From: Amia ocellicauda
Lineage: Eukaryota; Chordata; Actinopteri; Amiiformes; Amiidae
Direction of reading: 5' to 3'
Assembly: GCF_036373705.1 (NCBI RefSeq)
Contig: NC_089857.1
Location: 40,248,784-40,312,783, forward strand
DNA length: 64,000 nucleotides
The position numbers and the translations under genes are program-made. Below, in pieces: positions 47,828 through 59,100 of the stretch. Under the pieces are notes generated by a model that had not been told where the DNA came from, made no database searches, and saw nothing but the letters and a program-made list of their open reading frames with translations. Position 1 is the first letter of the stretch, and each line of letters opens with the position of its first letter.

Positions 47828-49052
47828 CACACTCACCTAAAGGATTATTAGGAACACCTGTTCAATTTCTCATTAATGCAATTATCTAACCAACCAATCA
47901 CATGGCAGTTGCTTCAATGCATTTAGGGGTGTGGTCCTGGTCAAGACAATCTCCTGAACTCCAAACTGAATGTCTGAATGGGAAAGAAAGGTGATTTAAG
48001 CAATTTTGAGCGTGGCATGGTTGTTGGTGCCAGACGGGCCGGTCTGAGTATTTCACAATCTGCTCAGTTACTGGGATTTTCACACACAACCATTTCTAGG
48101 GTTGACAAAGAATGGTGTGAAAAGGGAAACACATCCAGTATGCGGCAGTCCTGTGGGCGAAAATGCCTTGTTGATGCTAGAGGTCAGAGGAGAATGGGCC
48201 GACTGATTCAAGCTGATAGAAGAGCAACTTTGACTGAAATAACCACTCATTACAACCGAGGTATGCAGCAAAGCATTTGTGAAGCCACAACACGTACAAC
48301 CTTGAGGCGGATGGGCTACAACAGCAGAAGACCCCACCGGGTACCACTCATCTCCACTACAAATAGGAAAAAGAGGCTACAATTTGCACAAGCTCACCAA
48401 AATTGGACAGTTGAAGACTGGAAAAATGTTGCCTGGTCTGATGAGTCTCCATTTCTGTTGAGACATTCAGATGGTAGAGTCAGAATTTGGTGTAAACAGA
48501 ATGAGAACATGGATCCATCATGCCTTGTTACCACTGTGCAGGCTGCTGGTGGTGGTGTAATGGTGTGGGGGATGTTTTCTTGGCACACTTTAGGCCCCTT
48601 AGTGCCAATTGGGCATCGTTTAAATGCCACGGCCTACCTGAGCATTGTTTCTGACCATGTCCATCCCTTTATGACCACCATGTACCCATCCTCTGATGGC
48701 TACTTCCAGCAGGATAATGCACCATGTCACAAAGGTCCAATCATTTCAAATTGGTTTCTTGAACATGACAATGAGTTCACTGTACTAAACTGGCCCCCAC
48801 AGTCACCAGATCTCAACCCAATAGAGCATCTTTGGGATGTGGTGGAACGGGAGCTTCGTGCCCTGGATGTGCATCCCACAAATCTCCATCAACTGCAAGA
48901 TGCTATCCTATCAATATGGGCCAACATTTCTAAATAATGCTTTCAGCACCTTGTTGAATCAATGCCACGTAGAATTAAGGCAGTTCTGAAGGCGAAAGGG
49001 GGTCAAACACAGTATTAGTATGGTGTTCCTATTAATCCTTTAGGTGAGTGTA
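47828..49052 (+). mobile_element. Tc1/mariner element, short terminal repeats
   Basis: TA-flanked element of about 1.2 kb with roughly 30-bp inverted ends containing ACTCACCTAAAGGATTA and AGGAACACC. It is a different Tc1 lineage from the element at 22.9 kb, as shown by the short ends and a distinct transposase. It sits between creb3 and nim1k. The exact terminal dinucleotide differs between the two ends, so the borders are certain to within about two bases. Confidence 0.92.
47978..49018 (+). pseudogene. Tc1-like transposase, premature stop near C-terminus
   Basis: A DDE transposase of a Tc1 lineage. The frame from 47,978 runs 319 residues to TAA at 48,935-48,937. The same frame then continues without another stop for 26 codons to TAG at 49,016-49,018, which is where the family normally ends (KAVLKAKGG-type tail). 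The stop is therefore probably one substitution. The N-terminal helix-turn-helix region (ISQSAQLLGFSHTTISRV) and the catalytic motifs WSDES, FQQDNAPCHK and DLNPIEHLWD (DD34E) are all present. All catalytic residues precede the stop, so the shortened protein might retain some function, but this is not shown. No other lesion is visible, so the copy is probably young. Confidence 0.93.
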
Positions 49053-49651
49053 TATAAATATGTAGCACAGATTGCTATTTTAAAAACAAGCGTGCTTGTA
49101 GCTCACCTAAACATGTGATATTTATGTCAGTGCTGGAGATTTTAATTACAATATAACGATACACCTTCACTACCTGAAGTGTGTCTTTAATTTTTGCCTT
49201 ATTGAAATGGGGGTGCCGCTCTCTGTCGAGCCAATTATTTTCTTGATTCAAATCTTAGATCGTCTTACTGGTACAATTGCAAATCAAAATATGAAAATAA
49301 ACTTTAGTTTGGTCTGCACTTTGAGCAGAGTTGCCAAACGATATTTAGGACAGCATCTTCGTGTTGCCTGGGACATGTGATGTGAAATAGAAAGCTGAGT
49401 TAGTAGGTTTCACTTCCAATCGGCTATTATATCTGGACAATCCACTGCTGAAGGGGGAAGTCATATGAGTTTGGGATATGTACATATAGTATAGGACAAT
49501 AATGGAAACATTTAATAAGGTGTGGATTGGTATCATGTTGTGTTTTAACAAGCCGTGTTTTTACGAGACTGATAATCTGAATTACAGGACAAACAGAAAT
49601 GGTATCGTTCACTCAAGGAAAAAATGTCAGCAAGGAACTTCAAAGACAGCA

Positions 49652-49657
49652 TTTATT
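49652..49657 (-). terminator. poly(A) signal of nim1k
   Basis: AATAAA on the minus strand about 140 bp after the nim1k stop codon. The interval 49,053-49,650, between this site and the Tc1 element, is AT-rich and shows nothing else. Confidence 0.55.
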
Positions 49658-49794
49658 AACAGTTTTATGTTACAAAACAGAACAATTATATACACAATAA
49701 CAGGGAGGTTCTGAAAAATAAACCACTGTAAAACACATTGCTTCCTATTTGTCAGGGAAAATCCATAACTGAAGTCCAAGGATAGTCTTTCGGT

Positions 49795-52700
49795 TTACAA
49801 AATGGAGCAGAGTTTGGACGTGTGCCGGATCTCTCTGGACGGCCTCTGCCTCTCCTTCTTGGGCTCTTGGACCAGGTGGGTCACCACGGGCATACTGTCC
49901 ACCGCCCTCCTCTTCTGCACGCGGTGGAGCAGGATCCGGTAGACCCCGGTGATGGAGCTGCGGCAGTCCTTGCCCTGGTTGTTGCGGATGTGCTCCTCTG
50001 TGATGCCCAGGCTCTCCAGTGCCCCCTTCACCTCCACCTCGTCCTCGTCCAGCTCCGCGGACTCGGCCAGGTACTGGGGGTCCAGTTTGAAGGGCTCCAT
50101 GGGTGAGGGGAACTCCACGGGGTGCAGCCACTCGCACTTCATAATTTGCTCCAAGGAGTAGCGGTCGGTGGGCCCCGGCTGCAGGATGCCCTTGAGGAGC
50201 TTCTGGCAGGGCTCGGGCACAAAGGGTGGGATGGTGTAGCTGCCCTCCAGGATGCACTTCTTCAGCTTGGCCACAGTATCGGCACGGAAGGGCATGGTGC
50301 CGGTCACCATGAAGAAGAGCAGGATGCCCAGGGCCCACACGTCCACGTACACGCCAACGTAGCTCTCGTCTCGGAAGAGCTCGGGCGCCGCGTATGGGGG
50401 GGAGCCGCAGAAAGTGTTCAGGGTCTCCTCCTTCTTGCTGATTGTGCTGAAGCCAAAGTCCCCCACTTTCACACAGGTGTTGCACGTGTAAAACACATTC
50501 TCCGCCTTCAGGTCCCGGTGAATGATGCTGCTGTCATGCTAAGGACAGGACAACGAAACAGAAGGAGAAAGAGTTAGGAAGCACTTTGTCACAAGAGGAC
50601 AGGAACATCTGGCATCGGCCGCGGACATCGCTGAGGGTGCAAAGTATGACACAGTACTGCAATGCGATTTCAAATGTTTCACACATTATTTTATCTGGAA
50701 ACTCTAGTGGTTAAGCCGTTGATGGTTTCTGTGGGATCTGTGGATTCACAACATCATAATAGAAGTATTTAGGACTGGATTTTGATAATTGTCATCTTTA
50801 ACATCTGTTTACATTTGTGACACCTAGTGGAAAGACGTGTAGGTGCAGGCTTCAACACAGCCTTAATACAATCTGGCCTCTGGTATAATTAGTTTTATTC
50901 AGCAGACTGGATCTCCAAGACTTTTAATTACAAAGAATTAGCCAAACACGCTTTTATTGCATTTTTTTTTAAACACAGCTCAAGCACATGCACTAGTGCC
51001 ACGAATTCCTTCATGAATATGTACTCTTTTAGCCTTTTAATTAAGATTTGATTTTCCTAATCCCCTCATATCTGTGTGACTACTACCCTCCTGCTCCAGC
51101 TCATCCAGAACTCTGCAGCTCGCCTGGTGTCTCTCTGCCCCGATTCGCACACGCTACTCCACTGCTCCGCTCCCTCCACTGGCTCCTGATACCGAAACAC
51201 ATTCAGTTCAAGACATTGACCCTCACCTACCGCTGTCTCAACCACACTGCACCAAGCTACCTTCAGACCCTCGTCTCTCCATTCATCCACTCCAGACCAC
51301 TGCGGTCTTCCGGTGCCAGAAGACTAACTCTGCCTCCTCTCCACTCCCCTTCCTCCAGAGCCGCTCCTTCTCATCCCTGGCCCCTAAATGGTGGAACAAC
51401 CTTCCCACCGAAGTCAAAACAGCAGAGTCCTTGAACTCCTTCCGGCGCTTACTCAAGACACATCTTTTCAGACAGTATTTGTAATATTAGTCCTTTTACT
51501 CTCCTGTAAGACAGCACTTCACAACATTTTACCTTGCTTCTTGCATTACTAATACTTGTATTATTGATTTCCCCTTTTCTCCCTTTCCCGTAGCCCTTGA
51601 CTGTGACCTAACATCTTGACAGCACTTAGTTTTTTCTTTCCAGGATGTATGACCTCACTTACTGCACTTACCTGTGTAAATTGTAAGTTGTAAAATGTAT
51701 TATATTTTGAATTGATTTGTATAATGTAAATTTGAATTAGTAATGTTGATGTACTGTATTCCTGCACTTTGTATTGCGCTTATGTTGTAAGTCGTCCTGG
51801 ATAAGGGCATCTGCCAATAAATAAAAATAATAATAATAATAATGTTTTTGAAATGAAGGTGCTCACCATGTGTTTGACTGCAGAGAGGATCTGTGAAAAG
51901 ACGATCCTGCAGTCAATGTCAGACAGCTTGCCCTCTGTGTTGATCTTGGCGAAGAGCTCCCCTCCCCCGGCGTACTCCATGACCAGGTGCAGCCGGGACA
52001 GCGTCTCCACCACCTCGTAAAGTCGGATCACATTGGGGTGGTGCAGCCTCTCCATGCTGGAGATCTCCCTGGACAGCAGCCGCTGGGTCTTCTGGTCCAG
52101 CTTGGTCTTGTCCAGGATTTTAATGGCCACTTTCTCTGGAAGACACACAAAACAGGAATCACAGGTGGAACTGAACCCCAGATGATCCCCCATTTGTCTT
52201 ATCTGTCTGCATGCCTCAGTTCACATGGATTCAGAGCTGTTCAGGCAAAACCCTCCACACAGCTCGAGCTGCCTCTAGACCAGGGCTGCCCACTGCTTAT
52301 CAACCGGGTCAAAGAGTCCTATACTTGTCTGGATTACTTTTTGACTCCGGCCACTTGTGCTGTTCAGGTTTTCCCTCATCCAAAACAAACAGCAGAAGTT
52401 AACCTATGTTTACCTCTTTCATCGACTATTAAAAATGTCCTAACTGAATAACTTAAACAGGAAGGAAATTATATAAGTGGTTTCCCTCAAGCGAATGTTG
52501 TGAATCTCCCGGCAATCCTATTAAAATAATCCCCATGATAGTGTGTAGCTTGTTATATTCTGAAAGCCCCATGATTTCCAGGGAGTCTAATTTTAGTGTG
52601 ATGGCTGTCTGACGTCTGAGAAGAGAAGCACTTAGAGTTAGCGTAAAAAATATAATCAAAGGCGATTTGTGTGCATCGGTCAGCTAGACATAACCTGTTG

Positions 52701-53663
52701 TGAAGCTGTTGTTCCAGCAATAATATAACCTGGACCCGAAGTTAGTGTGTTGTTTGTAGTGCCTTTTAGTGCAAAGGTAATTCATATGTTTTTACTTAAA
52801 AATAAAATAAATATTGTTTTAACAATGTGCATATACGAACAGCATGGACCTGTTTGAATGATTTAACAGACCTACGACAGTCGAGAAACAGCAGATAATC
52901 AGATTATGCAATTTAATCAACATCCGTGATGATGGACACACTACATCCCTGCCGTCTGACCTCTGACCAGTGTGTTTGCAGTCTGACGTACCGGCATGTC
53001 CTTATAGCTGTGGGGTTTTATTTATTTCTAGAGTTGTATTTGACACATGATGTCTGGAGGTTACTGATCCATACCAGATTAATAATTGAATATTAAAATG
53101 TCTGTTTTGCTTTTTTGTGTGTCTTTTTTGGTCAGTAAGGCCCAGCATTGTAGTCTTTCATCTGGGAAATACTTAAATATGCTTAGTTACTTGTCCCACC
53201 AGTGTATCCTGCCCTGATGCTCACCAGCCAAGCATGAAAGCTGATGTGTGATCAATATGCCAAACTGCCATTACCTCGTTATTACCACGGTGTAGGAATG
53301 TTACACTGAGGCTGTCCAACCCCTTCTTTGTAAGCACAGACAGTTTAAAAACCACTGGGGGAGTCACGTACCTTTAGTGAGGGAGTGGACACCCAGTTTG
53401 ACGTGGGAGAAGTTGCCGCTGCCGATTTCGCCGCGGACCCGGTAGAAGCCGATCCTCTTGCCCAGGGTGAGCTCCTTCACCACCTTCTCGTCGTGGGACA
53501 TGTCCAGGGTGAGCTTCTCAAAGGGGGTGAGCCGGCGCTGCTGCCCCCCCTCCTCCTCGGTGAAGCACTCGGTGCGCAGGTAGTCCTCGGCGCTGTCCTG
53601 CCGGCTCCACCTCGCATACCGCTGTCTTCCCAGCGTCCCCCCATTCGCGTACACCGCCGTCAT
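49795..53663 (-). CDS. nim1k: NIM1 serine/threonine kinase (AMPK-related)
   Basis: Protein kinase of the CAMK group, AMPK/SNF1-related family. Three coding exons on the minus strand, 53,372-53,663, 51,867-52,135 and 49,795-50,538, join in frame to 434 residues (436 in human from memory). The start MTAVYANGG matches the family N-terminus. Visible kinase features are the glycine loop [11 protein letters not shown] (about 79-88), the ATP-binding Lys of VAIKIL (103), the catalytic loop HRDLKAEN (Asp196), DFG (214-216), the activation-loop Thr in [14 protein letters not shown] (229) and the APE end. The C-terminus has the family block [14 protein letters not shown] and ends HTSKLCSIL. All key residues are present. 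The substrate is not deducible. The second intron carries an L2-like LINE end a few tens of bases from the middle exon. Any 5' noncoding exon is unassigned; a possible acceptor (TTTGAACAG on minus) lies at about 53,722. Confidence 0.97.
51040..51845 (+). mobile_element. L2-like LINE 3' end in nim1k intron
   Basis: The plus strand encodes, across frameshifts, the conserved C-terminal part of an L2/Rex-type LINE polyprotein: [10 protein letters not shown], then [29 protein letters not shown], and [18 protein letters not shown] with RRLLKTHLF. It ends GTCGTCCTGGATAAGGGCAT and an (ATA)n tail, the usual L2 3' end. It is 5'-truncated and frame-damaged, and antisense to nim1k. Confidence 0.85.
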
Positions 53664-53729
53664 CCTCCGGCAAACCTTAGGTCATGGCCGGCCTCCCCAG
53701 GGAGTGTGCCGGGGCTGGGGCACCTGTTC

Positions 53730-53749
53730 AAACACACACACACACACAC
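53730..53749. repeat. (CA)n microsatellite
   Basis: About ten CA units just upstream of the nim1k start exon. Confidence 0.93.
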
Positions 53750-54357
53750 TGCACGGTCTGCCTGTGTTCATTCCCGTCTCCGACTGGAAAACCACAGTCT
53801 GAAAGTGCTGTGCCAAGGAAGCCAGATACACAGAAATAAGAAAGTCTCAAAGAAAGAGCTTTACGAACCAAGGGTTCCCCGTGAAAAATAGAATAATTTA
53901 CATAATTTGTAGAGACCAGCACAAAAGTCTCTCTCTCACTGATCCACCACTATAACATTAAGCATCAGACTGAACCCAGACTGAGTCCACAAGGTTAGCA
54001 GTCCTTTCCCATCATACCCTGGACTTGATGCAGATTTTAAAGCACAGTCACTGGTACTGTGTACTTCGCATCAGTTTTACTTTGAAATAGGGAAAAAAAG
54101 GAGAATGTACAATAAGTTAAGGGAATAAAATGTATACATCTAATAACGGTCATTTCAAAGCCTGAATTTAAGAATTTAAAGTAGTATTGTAAATTCCTTT
54201 TCTGGGATAGTAAAGTTGAAAGTGAATAACGAATGTGGTTCATTGATAAAACATTTCGCATGGGACAAGCATTCTGAATTAACAAGAGCATAAATAATTC
54301 AATACTAAGACTGTTATGTCCTTTCATGTGTTCAGTTTGAAGATTCAAGTCACAACT

Positions 54358-54397
54358 AACAAAACAAAACAAAACAAAAGAAACAAAACAAAAGAAG
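54358..54397. repeat. AAAAC pentanucleotide repeat
   Basis: An imperfect run of AAAAC units with AAAG interruptions. Confidence 0.9.
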
Positions 54398-56108
54398 CCG
54401 GAGCAAAGAGACAGGTTTTCTTTTTGTTTCACAGAAGCAGAACTAAAGAACTTCAGAAACGAGGCACCGCATCTTTGGTTTCTCCGTGCCCTTGCAGCGT
54501 CATCTCTGTCTGCAGAGATTGTACTGTTCGGCAGAGAGCAACTGTATTCAATAGCTTAGTGTTTAATTACTTTCGTGTTCCAATAATGATTGTGGATATT
54601 TTATACTGAGGTTATATTGAATAAAAACTGTCCTTCCTGCTGATGAATGTGACTCTTCATATTGCTCATCAATTGGACAGTTCCTTTGTCTTGAGTGTCT
54701 GATAACTGCTGAGGTTGCAGGAGTGTAAAGCTTACCTTCATATACCTCAGCCATCTAGAAACGTGCTGCACCAGATCTCGTCTTTGTCTTTAGAAACCTC
54801 CTGGACTTTCCGCATTTCCAAATGTCCATCTTTCCTCAACACAGACTGGCAGACTGGAACAGTGTGGCTAAAGCATCCCGTACAGAGACATTGAGCCAAA
54901 AGCAGCAGGACTTAAATATAAAAGAACTGTGTCATACAAATGCTCATTTAATATAAAGGCTTCCTTCTTGTCTGCAGGACCATTCTGATAGACGTGCACT
55001 AGTATTAAAATGTCCCTGCCGTCCTCCCAAGAGCACGTTGCGATTTCTTTGAACTTCTTGGCTTTCTGAGTAAAATAAAAAAGAGTGGACAAATCTGAAC
55101 TCAGACACAGCAGGAGTTAAGGCATACTGAAGTCTCCAATGCCATTGTCCATCTGCACCACCACCTTCAGTCTTGTCAGGGTTCCTTGTCCAGTGTGGGT
55201 CCAGGTTTCTCCCCAGTCCTCGTGTCACTGTTTCCACAGCGATCGCTCTCTGGTCTTCTGCTTCCTGTTGTCAGACACAAGCACGGGATTAAAGTGAGTC
55301 GCTACGCAGTGTAATCCGTTCTTTATTTAGTCCTCCCTAAAGCCTCAAACTTTCCAAAATGGTAGTGACTCGTCATTCAAGAATTAAATATCATAGAATA
55401 ACACACATTAATGTGGTTTGCTTTGGCCAACATCTACAAACATCTCACTGCAATATTCTGCACAAAGAGTAAAAATCAGTGATTGTAAGAGTCAGAGATA
55501 AGACCCATCCATTCATTAAATGGTTATTAAATCAATTAAACATACTTTTCAAGTATTGGCATGATTGTGTGGCGGGGGTGAAGTATCTTGATTAGCTTTT
55601 GATTGACCTTGACAAAGCTTAGGGAGTTAATTGCAAGAAGTTCATTTCTCTTTGATGACTTCTGCATCGTGCCGCTAACCACTTTGCTCACGAACCGAAT
55701 GTAACATGGGAAACACTCGAGCTGGTCAAGGTCATGGAGTTTTAAAATAAGGGAAAATGTAGTTTCTATTTTACAGAAGCTAAAGTGAACGGTTGCCTGA
55801 CATCTATAGAAACATGTACACGACAGAACTGTGTAAAGAAAAAAATAAGAATGAGAACTGATCAGATATTAATTGGAACTGACACAAATACAAATTCCTG
55901 TGCCAGTATTTAAACCCTGTTGAGGTCTAGTCTTGTCGCAGCTCCTACGCTGATCGAGCCCCAGTCTGGATTTGATGGGGGCCCTACCGGTCACTGGAAG
56001 TGGCCTTGGTAAGACAGTAGGTGTCACTCTTACCTCGGTACCAGAAGCCGACCTATTCTGACAGCAGGGGAGAGTGTGCAGTGGGAGATGGCTGCTTTGG
56101 ATGAAATA

Positions 56109-56112
<4 letters not shown>

Positions 56113-56140
<28 letters not shown>
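56113..56140. repeat. (TA)n microsatellite
   Basis: An uninterrupted TA dinucleotide run of about 14 units. Confidence 0.95.
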
Positions 56141-59100
56141 CAAACACTCTTGCTAGACTTGTTCTGGCTGCCCTTGAAAATGCAGTTTGAAATACAATTC
56201 GAATCCAATCATTGCTAGGAAGTTCATTTACAGAATAAGGTGGTCAGTCACAGAATCTCCATACTGAGTGTTGACACTGCCATCTGCTCACTATTTCACT
56301 GCTTTAACTACTTTAAAGTGGTGCTCTATTCCTAATCATAGCTGTAGCGCTGTATTGACTAATGTTAATTTACTGAGAAAAGTACCAAAGACACATCTTT
56401 GAACACTGCTCTCATGAGTCATCCAAAAAAAGAAAAGAATACAAATCACGATTTCTCTTCCTGCTGAAAGGCTAAATATATCCCATGCAGTCTTCTCATC
56501 TGTGCTCTCTGAGGCGAAAAGTGCTTGCTATGCTATGCTATGTTTCACATAGAAAATCTATATTCCTGACCTCAGAGATAACGGTTTAACCAAAAACACA
56601 ATATATGTTCTCTCCTCACATTAACCTGTCGGATCCCTCGTTTCCTGTACGCTGAGAAATTTCGACTTCCCTCTACAGGAAGATTTCAGTGATAGTGAAT
56701 GGTGAGATACAACATCTTTCTTTTCATTGTGTCTAAAACGCAGATCAGTGAAGTTGAAATAAATAAATATATACATGCACACATACATTAATGCACAGCT
56801 CATATCTCTGTGCTTTTAATAAGAGATTGTGTATGATATAATACTCCCCAGCGTGAATACAACCTTGAGGCAAAGATGGTAATCCAAAGAAGTGCTAAAG
56901 AAAATTATAAATTAGCCTTGAGAGACACGAAAGCCCCAGAGACGTCCGTTTGCACGCTAGAAGACTTATGTTCAAAATTCATAAGCAAATTGGCATACAA
57001 GGTATAACATGCACTTGTGATCTTGGATATATATTTGGACCTGTAGGTTTTACTCAGTTAGCTGTCATGTTCTCCATAGCTCTGTGTGGATGCATCTTAA
57101 TCTGGCTATGTCATGTTATTAAGTGCAAGCTTTCAAGCACAGTCACATATGATTGTTTTACCCCACGACAATTACGTGCCCTATAATTGTAATTGCAAGC
57201 TCTACATCTAGTGAAGTAGTATAAAAGGTGTAAATACAACTAGGAGTAACGTTATGCATGTACAGTGACTTTGAATGCAGTACATCATAATTGAGCACGG
57301 CTGGACTCGATCTGCCATGTTCTGCTCCGTAATAAAGTCAAGTCTTGGTGTAAATCCATTGAGCTGGTCATATTAATGAGAATGACACCACATACATACA
57401 TAAGAGAGATATGAGGAAACACAGAATCAAAAGCCCCTATCTTAGTATTTACGTTCTTTTCGAATGCCTAATAAAGCAATGCACCATTTTCAATCGAATC
57501 ATAAAAAAAGCTAATAAATAAATGAAGTGAGAAAGGAATATATTTGCATGAAGTGTCCATAACCACTTGGGTCCTCCGATTATGCAGTCGATCCAGACAC
57601 CTGGCAGCGCTTGTAAAACAGGCATTTACATATGAGCGACAAGACCTTCATAAGCCGTGTTGCTAAAACTGTCCTAATGAGTCTGCGACCGGCTTCTGAA
57701 GGGAGATCGGCGCTTTTGTCTCCTAATGCGGTCCAGTATGCACTGAACCAGCGCCTGGTCTGGACATGTAAGGCATGCGGATCTTCATTAAATCCTCTTT
57801 TTGTGAGACCTCTATTAGAGATGCAGGACACAACGACGGCTCCTGCTCATCAGAAACATCCACAATATGTTCTCGTATGTCAGGAAGGAAGGACGTTTTT
57901 TAAAAGACACTTGAGAGCTCACTGCACAAATCTTGTCTTTTGCAATCCCTTTTCTCGTGCAATAACACGCATTGGAGTTATTAAAGACTAACACAAAGAT
58001 TTATAAACTTTAATGTACGTACATCTCTTATGCATGCATTCACCTTAAAAGTCTTTGACAGGTACATGCAATTTCTATAGCAGGATTATAGTAATTATAA
58101 TATCTCAGTTGAAGGTATTGAAAATAAGGATGCCAGCTCCAGCTGCTGACCATTAGTGGATGATAAACACAGTGGCACATTAATTATCGTCATATCCTTA
58201 GACTGAAGGTTATTACTTTAACACCATGACTAGGGACAGACATTTCGAAACTTTCTAATGATCAGTCTATTTCATAATGTAATATAAAACCATGCATTCC
58301 CAACCTGCCAAAATCATGATTAATTAAAATGATTTAATCTCTAATCCCTACTGAGATTAATCTAAATATATTTTTCTGGTGTACTCTGTCATACGTAACT
58401 CACCCTCTTCAAGCAGTCAGCAATAACCGTCCTATTCCACTGCCCTGTCTCTTATTTAATCACGCATTTGCCCACAACTGTGTAGCACTGAACGACTCCT
58501 GCTTTCTCGAAGGCTCTTGTATGGATTACTTTCAGTCCCCAAGTCAACAAACATCTTCTCATTCAAGTGGCAAGCACACCTCTTTGACACAATAACACAA
58601 AGCCCCTTTCAGCCAACAGGACTGAGGTAGTTTCCATCAGCTGCATCTGAAGTCCAGGGACTTTCCTAATTAGATCACAACTGACCTGCGATCCCGATTC
58701 GTGGCACTGAACCGACAGGTGCTGGTGGCACTATCAATGCCCAACTGGTAGACATGCAGCCAAACACACTGCTGTCGGCAGCGGTTCACTGCTTTCAGGC
58801 AAAGAGATTCGAGCTGCTGACTCACGGGCCAGTGTGTGTTAAAACAAACGGATGACATTAAATCAACGTTATCTCTCAGGCAATCGCTACCCCTTGGTGA
58901 CGCAGTATTTTGGTGCTGAGGTTATTATCATTTCTCCATCTTTATGCTCTCAGAGAGACAACGGGATTTGCAGAACCAACTGGGTAACAAGAAATAAGAC
59001 TAGGATTGAAGTAAGACTTTAACCCACCCACTACTCAAATACTACAAACCTATACTGAGTGGCGGCTTTATTTAGCATTAGACGCTTTGTTATTCTACTC

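Noticed and set aside
52250-52420. Possible second hAT-like fragment (GACCAGGGCTGCCCAC)
   Set aside because: Resembles one end only, with no inverted partner or duplication visible.
53280-53370. hAT-like MITE end near nim1k exon 1 (AAAAACCACTGGGG)
   Set aside because: No matching opposite end or target duplication could be found.
54563-55240. Small minus-strand open frames upstream of nim1k
   Set aside because: They could cover noncoding first exons, but no family resemblance or convincing splice pairing supports coding function.
57590-57660. Possible distant minus-strand copy of the module (CTCATATGTAAATG and CAGGTGTCTGG)
   Set aside because: Resemblance is limited to two short blocks with wrong spacing and no SOX site, too weak to count as a member.
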